Part shown: positions 1 to 8,904 of the stretch, piece after piece
How positions within the stretch are numbered: position 1 is the first letter of the stretch
Layout: each line of letters opens with the position of its first letter
Assembly (NCBI RefSeq): GCF_016056305.1
Contig: NZ_JAECZC010000002.1
Coordinates: forward strand, 297,925 to 361,924
DNA: 64,000 nt
Origin: Amazonocrinis nigriterrae CENA67
GTDB taxonomy: Bacteria; Cyanobacteriota; Cyanobacteriia; Cyanobacteriales; Nostocaceae
Reading direction: 5' to 3'
Notes under the pieces: generated by a model
Databases searched by the model: none
Seen by the model: the letters and a program-made list of their open reading frames with translations, nothing else
What the model was told of the DNA's origin: nothing
Position numbers and translations under genes: made by a program

Positions 1-1095
1 ACAGTTCTCCCCAGTTATTTGAGACAAGATTCAGATTTAATCAAGTACTTGGCTAAATTAACCAAGCCCGAAAAAAATCAGGTAAAAACCCCTGATGATA
101 CTATCATTTATCGAGCAGAGCCGATAATTCAAGGGCAAACTCACGGGGTGTTTGTAGTGGCTCAATCCAAGCTTACCGAACAACAAGAAGTGAATAAGGT
201 AGTTTTTGCCATTATCAAGGTGACAGTTGCTATCGTAATTGTGTCTTCCGTAATAGCCTGGTTTGTAGCTGGAAAAGTCCTTGCACGCCTACATCTACTT
301 ACTGAAACGGCTCGCTCAATTACTGAGTCTGACCTGACACGAAGTATTCCTGTAAAAGGTTCAGACGAAATCACCGAACTAACCATCACTTTCAATGAAA
401 TGCTGCAAAGATTGCAAGCAGCTTTCGCCAGTCAACGAGATTTTATTAATGATGCCAGTCATGAACTGCGAACGCCAATTACAATTATCCGGGGTAATTT
501 AGAACTGTTGGGTGATGATCCCCAAGAGCGTCAGGAAACCATAGAATTAGTCACCGATGAACTCGATCGCATGAGTCGCTTTGTTGATGACATGCTATTA
601 CTAGTAAAAGCTGAACAACCTAATTTTCTAAATTTAGAAACTGTAGAAATCACTTCCTTAACAGAAGAATTGTATGCCAAAGCCAAAGCTTTAGCTGTAC
701 GAGACTGGCGCTTGGAGTCCGTGGCTGCATGTCGGATTGTCGCAGACCGCCAGCGGCTAACACAGGCAATAATTAACTTAGCTCAGAATGCAACTCAATA
801 CACTCAAGAAGGCGATATGATAGCCCTCGGTTCAGCATTGATTAAAGATAAAGTGCATCTTTGGGTACGTGATACAGGTGAAGGCATTTCTTTGAGTGAC
901 CAAAAGCGAATTTTCCAGCGATTTGCTCGCAGTTCTAGTAGTCGCCGTCGTTCCGAAGGTGCCGGTTTAGGATTATCAATTGTACGAGCGATCGCAGAGT
1001 CTCATGGTGGTACAGTCGAACTTTCTAGCTACCCACTTCTTGGATCTACTTTTACCTTGATTATTCCCATAGAACCACACAATAGTAATCTGTAA
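1..1095 (+). CDS. Sensor histidine kinase, 5' end cut by window
   Basis: The reading frame is open from base 1, so the N-terminus lies outside the window and the TTG at 19 is only the first start-like codon. What remains is the end of a periplasmic or extracytoplasmic sensor part, one membrane helix (about residues 61-85 counted from that TTG), a HAMP linker, a HisKA dimerisation domain with the phospho-acceptor His in DASHELRTP (about residue 148), and a HATPase domain with N box (NLAQNATQYT), G1 (DTGEGIS) and G2 (GAGLGLSIV). This is a class I membrane-bound kinase that should autophosphorylate and pass phosphate to the OmpR-type regulator that follows on the same strand 219 bases later. The two probably form one two-component system; the stimulus cannot be read from the visible part. 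Confidence 0.9.
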   Translation, partial: TVLPSYLRQDSDLIKYLAKLTKPEKNQVKTPDDTIIYRAEPIIQGQTHGVFVVAQSKLTEQQEVNKVVFAIIKVTVAIVIVSSVIAWFVAGKVLARLHLLTETARSITESDLTRSIPVKGSDEITELTITFNEMLQRLQAAFASQRDFINDASHELRTPITIIRGNLELLGDDPQERQETIELVTDELDRMSRFVDDMLLLVKAEQPNFLNLETVEITSLTEELYAKAKALAVRDWRLESVAACRIVADRQRLTQAIINLAQNATQYTQEGDMIALGSALIKDKVHLWVRDTGEGISLSDQKRIFQRFARSSSSRRRSEGAGLGLSIVRAIAESHGGTVELSSYPLLGSTFTLIIPIEPHNSNL

Positions 1096-1314
1096 TTCGT
1101 AATTCGTAATTTGTAATTAAAATATAAAAATGGTTTTCCAAGGAGTTTTATATGATGTGAAACTCATTTCAGGAATAAATTTGATAGATAAAGTTATCAT
1201 TTATCAAGAGTTTATTCACTGATTTTTTAATTACAAATCTCAAATCTAAATGATATTCCCTTGTTCCACAAATCATACATCCTTTCCTTATTTGGTTTTA
1301 GGAGCTATTGCTGG

Positions 1315-1998
1315 ATGAACCGGATTTTAATAGCAGAAGATGAACCTCGCATTGCTAGCTTTTTAGAAAAAGGTCTAAAAGCTAATGGATTCACTACCGC
1401 TATTGCCAAGGACGGCGAAGAAGCTATTATCATGGCTTGTAGTGGTAATTTTGATTTACTAATCCTTGATATTGGTCTTCCCTGCAAAGATGGCTGGGCA
1501 GTTTTAGAGGAATTATGCGGTCAGGGTGAGCAACTATCTATAATCATTCTCAGTGCGCGTGATGATGTCAAAGAAATGGTACATGGGTTAGAAAATGGGG
1601 CTGATGACTACGTTACTAAGCCATTTCGATTTGAAGAACTTTTGGCTAGAGTCCGCTTGCGATTGCGCGATCGCTATTTGCCCAAACGTAAAGAAGAATT
1701 TTTACTCTCGTCAGGCGATATTGTCCTCGACCTGCGTACCCGTCATGTGAAAGTTGCTAATCGTCCCATTGAACTATCCGCTAGAGAATTTACTTTAGCG
1801 GAAATTTTTTTGCGTTATCCTGGACGAGTTCTCAGCCGAGAACAACTGCTGAGTCACGTCTGGGGTTACGACTATGACCCAGGCTCAAATATTGTTGATG
1901 TTTACGTAGGTTATCTCCGCAAGAAGCTAGGCAGCAACCTGATTGAAACGGTCAGAGGTATGGGGTATCGCCTGCGTTCTGGGGAAGTTGGAGGATGA
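1315..1998 (+). CDS. OmpR/PhoB-family response regulator
   Basis: About 227 residues. A receiver domain (residues 1-120) has the acidic pair in AEDEP, the phosphorylated Asp in LILDIGLP (about D52) and the Lys in YVTKPF. A C-terminal winged helix of the OmpR type (about 130-222) ends with VRGMGYRLR. The frame is open from a TTG at 1261, but the ATG at 1315 is preferred: it has GGAG about 10 bases upstream and starts directly with the receiver fold (NRILIAEDEP). It should be a DNA-binding output protein controlled by the histidine kinase upstream. Its target genes are unknown; the SulP transporter about 480 bases downstream on the same strand is a possible one by position only. Confidence 0.9.
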   Translation: MNRILIAEDEPRIASFLEKGLKANGFTTAIAKDGEEAIIMACSGNFDLLILDIGLPCKDGWAVLEELCGQGEQLSIIILSARDDVKEMVHGLENGADDYVTKPFRFEELLARVRLRLRDRYLPKRKEEFLLSSGDIVLDLRTRHVKVANRPIELSAREFTLAEIFLRYPGRVLSREQLLSHVWGYDYDPGSNIVDVYVGYLRKKLGSNLIETVRGMGYRLRSGEVGG

Positions 1999-2477
1999 GA
2001 GGGATGAGGGAGATGAGGGAGATGGGAGATGAGGGAGAAATAACTAACTCCTAACTCAGCACTCAGCACTAATAAAGCACTCAGCATTTTTAATCCCTAT
2101 ATGAAAAATTTCTCATAATTTATTCATCGATATTTCATGCAATATTTCATACTATTAGTACACATTAAGAAATATGAATAGTAACCATAGTTATAAATAA
2201 TCTATTCCGAAACCATGTAGCGGAAGCTTTTGGGGCTGTCAAGCCTCAATCTCAGTTCAAAAGTTGTTGTTAAAAACAGGAAATCACTTAGATGCCTAAT
2301 ATTTTTTGTATTTAATAGCACTTTTAATTTTGGTTAGTTCATACTTTGGTGCTTGGGTACTAAGACGCCAAATATAAAACCATCAAAATTAGTCAAACTA
2401 ATTCGATTTGTACTTTGTTGAGTGTAAATCTACTTTTTGCTGCGTTTATTAAAACTTTTCATCAAAGGAGCCTAAGA
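1999..2477 (+). other. Intergenic region with short tandem repeats
   Basis: The first 80 bases are purine-rich repeats of the GATGAGGGA kind followed by CTAACTC/CTCAGCA heptamers, the short tandem repeats usual between genes of heterocystous cyanobacteria. The rest is AT-rich. It must hold the promoter of the SulP gene, but no clear -35/-10 pair could be assigned. No gene was seen. Confidence 0.6.
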
Positions 2478-4016
2478 ATGAAAAATCTGATGAGCTTCAA
2501 AGATAAATCCTCATTCACTAGCGATATACCAGCATCAATTGTGGTGTTCCTTGTCGCTTTGCCTTTGTGTATGGGAATTGCGATCGCTTCTGGTGTTCCC
2601 CCAGCTCGCGGATTAATCACAGGAATTGTTGGTGGAATCGTTGTCAGTGCTGTATCGGGTTCTCCTTTGCTGGTGAGTGGCCCGGCGGCTGGATTAGCTG
2701 TGATTGTGGCAGAAATCGTCCAACAATATGGCCTTGAAATGGTGGGGCCAATTCTCATATTGGCGGGTTCGATACAATTTCTCGCAGGCGTATTTAAACT
2801 TGGTCAGTTGTTTCGTGCTATGTCTCCAGCTGTCATCTACGGAATGCTGGCGGGTATTGGCATACTCATCTTTGCTTCTCAGTTTCACGTCATGCTGGAT
2901 GACAAACCACGTACACATGGTCTCGATAACTTAGTTGCTATTCCCAGCGCTATCCACGAAGCTATATATCCTACATCTGGAAGTGTTCATCACATTGCAG
3001 CACTGCTAGGTTTGACGACCCTGATTGTTATTATTCTTTGGGATAAATATAAGCCGCGTAGTTTGAAACTATTACCTGGTGCGCTGATTAGTGTGATTGT
3101 TTCTACTATTATTGCCACAGTCTATAAATTACCAGTTTCTTATGTTGATGTTCCTGCAAATTTGCTAGAGACTATTCAACTACCGAGACTGGGAAGTTTA
3201 CCAGGTCTATTTCATGCGCCAATTCTGTTGGATGCGATCGCTATCGCTTTCATTGCCAGTGCAGAAAGTTTGCTTTCTGCGGTAGCCGTAGACAGACTGC
3301 ATACCGGGCCGAGAACTGATTTTGACCGCGAATTAGCAGCGCAAGGATTCGGTAACATGATTTGCGGCTTACTGGGTGCTTTGCCGATGACAGGGGTGAT
3401 TGCTCGCAGTTCTGTCAATGTAGAAGCAGGTGCAAAAACCAGATTTTCGGGAATGCTGCATGGTGTATGGTTACTGCTTTTAGTCATTGCTGCACCGTTT
3501 TTACTGAGAATGATCCCCACATCTAGCCTTGCAGCAATTCTAGTTTTCACTGGTTACAAACTAATTGAAGTAGAACACATTCGTCAGTTGAAGAAATACG
3601 GGCGTATGCCTTTAGTGATATTCTTTGCCACTTTAATCGGCATTGTCACCACAGACTTACTCACGGGTGTACTGATTGGTATTATCCTGACAGCAATGAC
3701 ACTAATTTACAAAATTTCTATCTTAAATATTCAAGTTGTCAAACACGATAACGATCAACAAATAGACATTTATTTACAGGGAGCAGCAACATTTGTACGG
3801 CTACCGCAATTGGCGAAGACTTTAGAAAAAGTGCCACCGGGAAGCGAGTTACATATCCACTTAGACAAACTAGCTTATATAGATCACTCTTGTTTGGATT
3901 TATTATCCATGTGGGCAAAACAACAGCAACAAATGGGTAGTACCTTAGATGTGCAGTGGGATGGATTAGTAGACCGCAATCGTAAACCATTTTCAGTCGA
4001 GCGATCGCAATTTTAG
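2478..4016 (+). CDS. SulP-family inorganic anion transporter with STAS domain
   Basis: About 512 residues. The N-terminal two thirds is a polytopic membrane domain of the SLC26/SulP family: it opens with SDIPASIVVFLVALPLCMGI and contains the glycine-rich VSGPAAGLAVIV stretch and the later AAILVFTGYKL region. The last ~85 residues form a STAS domain (IDIYLQGAATF ... HIHLDKLAYIDHSCLDLL). The start was placed at the ATG at 2478 because AAGGAG lies 8 bases before it and the protein then begins at the usual SulP position, although the frame is open from 2415. Family members move sulfate, bicarbonate or other anions with Na+ or H+; in cyanobacteria the BicA branch takes up bicarbonate, but the substrate here cannot be decided from sequence. 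The gene stands alone between two repeat-rich spacers. Confidence 0.85.
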   Translation: MKNLMSFKDKSSFTSDIPASIVVFLVALPLCMGIAIASGVPPARGLITGIVGGIVVSAVSGSPLLVSGPAAGLAVIVAEIVQQYGLEMVGPILILAGSIQFLAGVFKLGQLFRAMSPAVIYGMLAGIGILIFASQFHVMLDDKPRTHGLDNLVAIPSAIHEAIYPTSGSVHHIAALLGLTTLIVIILWDKYKPRSLKLLPGALISVIVSTIIATVYKLPVSYVDVPANLLETIQLPRLGSLPGLFHAPILLDAIAIAFIASAESLLSAVAVDRLHTGPRTDFDRELAAQGFGNMICGLLGALPMTGVIARSSVNVEAGAKTRFSGMLHGVWLLLLVIAAPFLLRMIPTSSLAAILVFTGYKLIEVEHIRQLKKYGRMPLVIFFATLIGIVTTDLLTGVLIGIILTAMTLIYKISILNIQVVKHDNDQQIDIYLQGAATFVRLPQLAKTLEKVPPGSELHIHLDKLAYIDHSCLDLLSMWAKQQQQMGSTLDVQWDGLVDRNRKPFSVERSQF

Positions 4017-4388
4017 AGGAACTGGAGATTGGGGATTGGGGATTGGGGATTATTTCTTTCTCATCTCTTCATCTCCCTACTCCCTGTGTTTTTCAAGAGA
4101 TTCCGTTTTCCAATTAGTATTACTGATTTAATGAACCACAGAGACACAGAGACACAGAGAATAATATAGGTATTTTCGAGTGGAAAATAAGAACTATCTG
4201 AATACCTTTATTAACTCTTCTCTCTGCGTTCTCTGCGTCTTGGCGGTAGCCAATGTGCAAGTTCAGAGGATTAAACTTTAGCAGCTGTAGGAGTTGGTAA
4301 AGTATAGCAAAGTGCTGAGTGCTGAGTGCTGAGTGCTGAGTATAAACCCAGTTATTTCAAGGCTTTGAGCAATCACCACTGTCCTAAC
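4017..4388 (+). repeat. Repeat-rich spacer between convergent genes
   Basis: It lies between the ends of the SulP gene (+) and gatD (-). It holds GGGATTG tandem heptamers (4027-4050), an AGACACAG / CTCTGCGT complementary stretch (about 4140-4245) that could fold on itself, and about five TGCTGAG heptamers (4312-4340). From 4351 to 4393 there is a 43-base sequence found again at 60165-60207 with 5 mismatches; its end supplies the stop codon of gatD. No gene was seen. Confidence 0.65.
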
Positions 4389-5141
4389 CTATGTGACTAC
4401 GGCTATAACTTTCAACCGTTTAAACATGGCTTCCCGCGCTTGTAGTGCAAGGGTATCATCTAAAGGTTGCAACGCGATCGCCTGCTGATATTTCAACCGC
4501 AGTGCTGTTTGAATTAACCAGTCTGCCACAAAGGGATTTTTCGGCAACAATGGGCCGTGGGAATAAGTAGCGATCGCATTCTGATAAAATGCTCCTTCTG
4601 TCCCATCCTCACCATTATTGCCCAAGCCATACACCACACGCCCCAATGCTTCGACTTTCCCCAGCTTGGTACGTCCGCCGTGATTTTCAAAGCCGACTAA
4701 ATACGGTTTGCTTCCTGTCATTTCTGCTAAATCTCGCGCCAGACGTGAAGCTGTAACTTCAATTACTAAGTTACCAATACAGCGCTTAGTATTTTCACCA
4801 GGATGCACAGAGACTAAATCGAGTATTCCCAAACCTTCAATGCGTTGTCCTAAGCCTGGTTCATAATAATGTCCTAGTAGTTGGGGAGAACCACAGGTAA
4901 ATACCCCTGGTGTACCATTTTCGATTTTTTCACGCATGGCATCAGCTTTCGCACCTTGCAAATCGCGCATGACAATTTCTTGCTGACGGTCTTGTGCGCC
5001 ACCACCGACAATCACATCTACACTTTTAATATCAGCTGCGGTAGCATTTTGATCCAAAGGCAACACCTTAACATTGTAACCCCGCCACTGAGCGCGACGT
5101 TCAATAGTAATAACATTACCGCGATCGCCATCGATCGCCAC
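4389..5141 (-). CDS. gatD: GatD-like glutamine amidotransferase, N-terminus missing
   Basis: A class I (CobB/CobQ-type) glutaminase that partners MurT; in Gram-positive bacteria the pair amidates the stem-peptide glutamate of lipid II, with GatD releasing ammonia from glutamine. The nucleophile Cys is seen in FTCGSPQLLGHYY (C83) and the catalytic His in GFENHGGRT (H154). The frame can only start at a GTG at 5141, directly after two TAG stops, and gives MAIDGDRGNV. Family members normally begin with about 16-20 further residues (a beta strand, then a Tyr-Gly-Asp-Arg-Gly motif). So the first strand is lost, and the protein may be unstable or unmade. It overlaps the end of the murT-like frame by 26 bases in another frame. 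See the junction entry. Confidence 0.8.
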   Translation of the reverse strand: MAIDGDRGNVITIERRAQWRGYNVKVLPLDQNATAADIKSVDVIVGGGAQDRQQEIVMRDLQGAKADAMREKIENGTPGVFTCGSPQLLGHYYEPGLGQRIEGLGILDLVSVHPGENTKRCIGNLVIEVTASRLARDLAEMTGSKPYLVGFENHGGRTKLGKVEALGRVVYGLGNNGEDGTEGAFYQNAIATYSHGPLLPKNPFVADWLIQTALRLKYQQAIALQPLDDTLALQAREAMFKRLKVIAVVT

Positions 5142-6267
5142 TGACTACTAAAGTCCCTCCGCGTTCGACTAATTTCTCCGTATCTACGTCCCAAATCCAC
5201 GATACATCTGTACCATCGGGTGTGCGATCGTTCAATACTAATAATGTAGTTGTGTCAGTACTTTGAGTTACTACTCTAATTGTTTCATTCGTCCCCACAG
5301 GATTTTTTGATAATAAAATCCGCACCCGTTTACCGTTAATTTCTAGTTCTTCCGCCCGACCGAAAGCTGCTTGGAAGTTGTTAATAGTATCTTTGATTAT
5401 TGCTTCATCAACTCCTAATTCTTTTGTGGCTGTGACAGCAGCTAAAGTATTATATTTGTTGTATAAACCAACAAGAATTTGTTGCCATTCTCTACTTTCA
5501 AGAGATGGTTGACTTTTACTAAAACCGCAACTAGGACAAGTAAAATCTCCTAAATGCGATAAATAAACACCTTTGTAATCTAAAGAATGTCCACATCTCG
5601 GACAATAAATAGAATCAACTGCGTGGGGAATTGCTTCTAAATATTGTTCTGGTTCATTCAAGCCAAAGAATAAGACTCGTTGGGGTAACTGTTGACCGAG
5701 ATAAGATAAAGTCGGGTCGTCAGCATTGGGAATAACTACCGTTTCTGGCGGGAGAGTAGAAATTACCTTTGTCCAACGTTTACTAATTGTGTCTACTTCC
5801 CCGTACCTATCGAGTTGGTCGCGGAATAAATTTAAACAGAGGATGATTCGTGGCTGGAGCGGTGTTAATACTTTCGGTACAATATTTTCATCAACTTCCA
5901 AAATCGCGTAATCAACATCAAGTGTTCCTACCAAATTCGTGCTTTCTAACAGCGCTGTCATCAAACCATTTTCCAGATTTGCGCCTGTAGAATTATGGGC
6001 GATGCGGTAGCCATTGCGTTCTAGAATCGTTTTGATGAGCAGCGACGTAGTGGTTTTGCCGTTAGTACCAGCAATTAGAATTACCCCATTTTTGACTTGC
6101 TGACTCAATAATTGTAACAGTCGGGGTTCAATGCGACGGGCAATAGAGCCTGGTAATACACTAGCAGCACCCAGACGCAGCGATCGCACTAAAAACGTGA
6201 CGCTTTTTGCTACCAACACCGCGAAACCGAGTCGCAGCCTATCTATAAACTTTATTTTCTTACCCAC
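5116..6267 (-). CDS. murT: MurT-like Mur ligase, C-terminus missing
   Basis: Mur ligase-family partner of GatD. It has the P-loop GTNGKTTTS (residues 67-75), a four-Cys zinc ribbon inserted in the central domain (C222, C225, C244, C247) and the start of the DUF1727 domain with DGTDVSWIWDVD, the region that supplies an acidic residue to the GatD active site in known MurT-GatD complexes. The family is usually about 435-460 residues; this frame stops at 383, right after VVSGDR, adding only WRSR from a foreign frame. About 60-70 C-terminal residues that pack on GatD are therefore absent. The domain up to that point looks intact. The start at 6267 fits the usual N-terminus. Confidence 0.8.
   Translation of the reverse strand: MGKKIKFIDRLRLGFAVLVAKSVTFLVRSLRLGAASVLPGSIARRIEPRLLQLLSQQVKNGVILIAGTNGKTTTSLLIKTILERNGYRIAHNSTGANLENGLMTALLESTNLVGTLDVDYAILEVDENIVPKVLTPLQPRIILCLNLFRDQLDRYGEVDTISKRWTKVISTLPPETVVIPNADDPTLSYLGQQLPQRVLFFGLNEPEQYLEAIPHAVDSIYCPRCGHSLDYKGVYLSHLGDFTCPSCGFSKSQPSLESREWQQILVGLYNKYNTLAAVTATKELGVDEAIIKDTINNFQAAFGRAEELEINGKRVRILLSKNPVGTNETIRVVTQSTDTTTLLVLNDRTPDGTDVSWIWDVDTEKLVERGGTLVVSGDRWRSR
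5119..5142 (-). other. Deletion scar at HIP1-like direct repeat (murT/gatD junction)
   Basis: Read on the minus strand, the murT codons for Ser-Gly-Asp-Arg run into a second copy of GGCGATCG ten bases later, which is the Gly-Asp-Arg of gatD. The 10-base unit GGCGATCGAT is thus repeated. Removing one unit would join murT and gatD in frame at the shared Gly-Asp-Arg. This is what a deletion between two GGCGATCG sites would leave, with one extra unit. The missing segment should be the end of murT, any spacer and about 16-20 codons of gatD. Confidence 0.55.
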
Positions 6268-6726
6268 ATTCGTATCCTAATCTTCTGGCGGTTGCTATCA
6301 TTGATAGCCTGAAGTTGCAATTTTAATAAGCGTGAGTTTAGCGAATCCTGACTCAAAATGCCAGCCTTTAGGATGATGGGGAGATGGGGAGATAGGGGGA
6401 TGAGGGGGATGAGGCGGATGAGGGAGATGAGGAGATGAGGAGATAAGGAAAAAATAACTAATTCCCAATTCCCAATTCCCCATTTCCAATTCCCCATCGC
6501 CCCTTATCCCCAGAGGGGGCCCCGAGTTCCCCATTACCAATTACCAATTACCCATTCCCCATTACCAATTACCCATTACCAATTACCAATTACCAATTAC
6601 CAATTCTCCATTCCCCATGCCCCATGCCCAATGCCCACCATACGCTGTATCTTAAAAAATAGTACGCGGGTGTAATCATAATTCAGCACCAACTTCGACA
6701 ACTAGTAGTTTGCAAGGTTTCTTTTG
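6268..6726 (+). repeat. Long block of short tandem repeats
   Basis: Between the divergent starts of murT (-) and the thylakoid protein gene (+). Positions about 6375-6620 are almost entirely repeats: GATGAGG(A/G)G units, then AATTCCC/CCCCATT and TACCAATTACC units. Open frames across it are low-complexity and not genes. The last ~60 bases are non-repetitive and should carry the promoter of the downstream gene. Confidence 0.7.
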
Positions 6727-7314
6727 ATGAGTAGTATAAGGTTTCTTTTTTTACATAAACAACTTGCTGACTGGCGACGGTTGGTATCGAAATGCCTGTT
6801 AATCCTAACTTGTCTGTTCTTTATCAGTATGCCGCCTGCCTTAGCAGGTATCAATGATGATAGTTTCGATGGCAACGTTTTTGTAGTTTATGCTGGCAAT
6901 GGTTCCCTGGTTCCTTCCAAAGAAACGCTAGCACAGACTTTAGCGAAACATAAACCTGCCATGTTGGCGTTTTATGTTGATGACAGCAGGGACTGCAAGA
7001 AATATGCGATTACTATTTCACGAGTACAAGAATTCTATGGCAGGGCGGCGGAGATTATACCTGTTGATGTGGATGCCATTGAGCCTAACAAGACCGACGA
7101 TCGCACACAACCAGGATATTATTACTCTGGAGCTGTTCCTCAAGTTGTAGTCTTTGATCAGTCAGGTCAGGTAATTTTGAATAAGCAGGGACAAGTGCCC
7201 TTTGAAGAAATAGACGATAGATTTCGTGAAGTGTTTGATTTATTACCCCGTTCTGAATCCGTAGAGTTAAAACGGCGTGCCTTCAATGAGTTCAGCAGTG
7301 AGTTAGCGAAGTAA
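6727..7314 (+). CDS. Thioredoxin-like thylakoid protein (photosystem I accumulation factor family)
   Basis: 195 residues from the ATG at 6727. A basic N-terminus is followed by a hydrophobic segment ending in MPPALAG, which looks like a signal peptide or anchor (about residues 18-40). The rest is a thioredoxin-like fold: PAMLAFYVDDSRDCKKYA, then IPVDVDAIEP and a cis-Pro-like GAVPQVVVFDQSGQVI. There is a single Cys (DCKKYA) where thioredoxins have CxxC, so dithiol chemistry is unlikely. The whole sequence matches my memory of the cyanobacterial/plastid family annotated as thylakoid membrane photosystem I accumulation factor. It probably sits on the lumenal side of the thylakoid. Single gene, divergent from murT across repeats. 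Confidence 0.75.
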   Translation: MSSIRFLFLHKQLADWRRLVSKCLLILTCLFFISMPPALAGINDDSFDGNVFVVYAGNGSLVPSKETLAQTLAKHKPAMLAFYVDDSRDCKKYAITISRVQEFYGRAAEIIPVDVDAIEPNKTDDRTQPGYYYSGAVPQVVVFDQSGQVILNKQGQVPFEEIDDRFREVFDLLPRSESVELKRRAFNEFSSELAK

Positions 7315-7429
7315 CTTTTGGGGTAGATCAAATTGGTCTACCCTAATTTTTAGTTGGTTCTGATACTGTATTCTCGATGATACCAAGAGATAATATTAAA
7401 ATAACTAGCTTAACCAGTGAGGAAATTAA

Positions 7430-7562
7430 TCCATAGTCCAAAGTCAATAGTCCCAAGTTTTATTGACAACTAACAACTGACAACTAACAACTAACAAAAG
7501 TCAATAGTCCAAAGTTTTGTTGACAACTAACAACTGACAACTGACAACTGACAACTAACAAT
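7430..7562 (+). repeat. Tandem heptamer repeats (TGACAAC/TAACAAC)
   Basis: Alternating TAACAAC and TGACAAC heptamers in two blocks separated by a duplicated CAATAGTCCAAAGTTTT segment. This is a typical short tandem repeat block of Nostoc-group genomes. It ends a few bases before the ATG at 7568, so it occupies the 5' leader of that gene. Confidence 0.75.
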
Positions 7563-7567
7563 TTCTG

Positions 7568-8176
7568 ATGTCAAAGGTTTACACTACTGAGGAGCTAATC
7601 CAAATTTTAGCAGCTGAACGCCAAGCTTGCCTCAAAGGAGAGCGTTTAAAATTAGAAGTGAAAGTTTCTGGCAATCCTGTAATTGACCAGTTTATTAGAA
7701 CTGATGGGCTGCAAAAGTTCACAGCATATCAAGATTTTAAAGCTGCTATTCACGACTACCAAAAAGAAAATCAAGTGTCAGGGATTGTCTGGCGTGAGAT
7801 GAATGTTAAAGGTAAAAGCTTACGCTATCCAGAAGTAGATGCCGAATTAATTGCACTTAGCAGTGATTTGGAAATATTAAAAGCTGCAAAAAATTCCATT
7901 CTAGAATTTTGGTATGAAGTGAGTGGAGATATGGACTTATACTTGAGTTTTAATAATAGCAAACAACATCAAAAAATTACCCAGCCTGATGTAGAAAGAA
8001 TTGCTCAAATCACAGAATGGGCAAGTTTATGGAAGTGGGAAAATTCGAGTTTTTTAGAAATAATTTTGCAACTGGGATGGGGTAAACCAGAAGAAGCTCG
8101 TTATAAAAGAGGAAGACCGCGATCGGGTAGTGAATTTATTCATGCAGTGAATCCGGGCAACCTTCCTATTGGTTAA
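7568..8176 (+). CDS. Hypothetical protein
   Basis: 202 residues, not recognised. It starts at an ATG immediately after a tandem repeat block and has no clear ribosome-binding site. The composition is that of an ordinary soluble protein with no signal peptide or membrane helix. The first 35 residues look helical (YTTEELIQILAAERQACLKG). The C-terminal part carries a Trp-rich segment (ITEWASLWKWENSSFLEIIL) and a basic stretch ARYKRGRPRSGSEF that could touch nucleic acid. Codon use and the complete frame suggest a real gene. Function unknown. Confidence 0.6.
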   Translation: MSKVYTTEELIQILAAERQACLKGERLKLEVKVSGNPVIDQFIRTDGLQKFTAYQDFKAAIHDYQKENQVSGIVWREMNVKGKSLRYPEVDAELIALSSDLEILKAAKNSILEFWYEVSGDMDLYLSFNNSKQHQKITQPDVERIAQITEWASLWKWENSSFLEIILQLGWGKPEEARYKRGRPRSGSEFIHAVNPGNLPIG

Positions 8177-8302
8177 TTGAAATGTAGCATAAAAATGCTG
8201 AAAATTACCGTCAAAATGACGGACAAAATTGTATTTACTTTCATCAAGTATAAAGGCACTATATCTGTAACATAAAGTTCACCTGTACAGATAAGCGGTA
8301 GT

Positions 8303-8494
8303 ATGAAAGTAAGGGAAGTTATCAGACGACTGGAAGCCGATGGTTGGTATCTTGTAAGGACAAAAGGTAGTCATAGACAATTCAAACATCCCAATAAACC
8401 CGGTACTGTAACAGTGGCTGGTAAGCCAAATGTGGATGTGCCAATTGGTACTCTGAAAAATATCTGGAGACAGGCTCAATTGGAGGAAGACTGA
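8303..8494 (+). CDS. hicA: HicA-family mRNA interferase toxin
   Basis: 63 residues with the dsRBD-like HicA fold. It opens with KVREVIRRLEADGWYLVRT, then GSHRQFKHP with the catalytic His (H24), then GTVTVAGKPNVDVPIGTLKNIWRQA. HicA cuts mRNA independently of translation and is neutralised by HicB. The stop overlaps the hicB start by one base (TGATG), so the pair is translationally coupled, toxin first as usual for hicAB. It sits just downstream of the unknown 202-residue protein and next to the peptide cluster. Confidence 0.9.
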   Translation: MKVREVIRRLEADGWYLVRTKGSHRQFKHPNKPGTVTVAGKPNVDVPIGTLKNIWRQAQLEED

Positions 8495-8715
8495 TGCGTT
8501 ATGCAGTTGTGATTGAAAAGGGAGAAACTAGCTACGGTGCTTATGTCCCTGATTTACCAGGTTGTGTAGCTGTGGGTGAAACTTTGGAAGAGGTTAAGCT
8601 ACTAATTGCAGAGGCTATTGAATTTCATATAGAAGGGATGTTGGAAGATGGTTTGCCAATTCCTCAACCTACTAGCATTGCTCACGAAGTCGAAATATTA
8701 GAAGTATTAAAGTAA
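8494..8715 (+). CDS. hicB: HicB-family antitoxin
   Basis: 73 residues with the partial RNase H fold of HicB: YAVVIEKGETSYGAYVPDLPGCVAVGET, followed by the helix EEVKLLIAEAIEFHIEGMLEDG and the P(I)PQP segment. The protein ends right after this fold and has no C-terminal helix-turn-helix or ribbon-helix-helix domain. It could therefore block HicA but probably not bind the promoter itself. It overlaps hicA by one base. Confidence 0.9.
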   Translation: MRYAVVIEKGETSYGAYVPDLPGCVAVGETLEEVKLLIAEAIEFHIEGMLEDGLPIPQPTSIAHEVEILEVLK

Positions 8716-8904
8716 GATTTTACTGCTTCACCTCTTGCCTTGTGTTTCAAAGAAAGCAATCCCCAGTATTTAGTAGACTGGCAAGTTAACTAAAGACTTG
8801 ATAGCACAAGAAAAATCTTTTTGTTCCTCTGCTCCTTTGCTTCTTTAGCTTGCGCTCACAGGCGCAATTTTGAGTTGACAAAGTACTAGCCCACTGTTCA
8901 ACTT

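Noticed and set aside
5018..5200. Minus-strand frame bridging the murT/gatD junction as a small fusion gene
   Set aside because: It is in the third frame, matches neither MurT nor GatD, and is produced by the HIP1-like repeats.
6252..6540. Two overlapping minus-strand frames upstream of murT
   Set aside because: They are made of tandem repeat units (Pro-His-Leu and similar runs) and have no gene-like composition.
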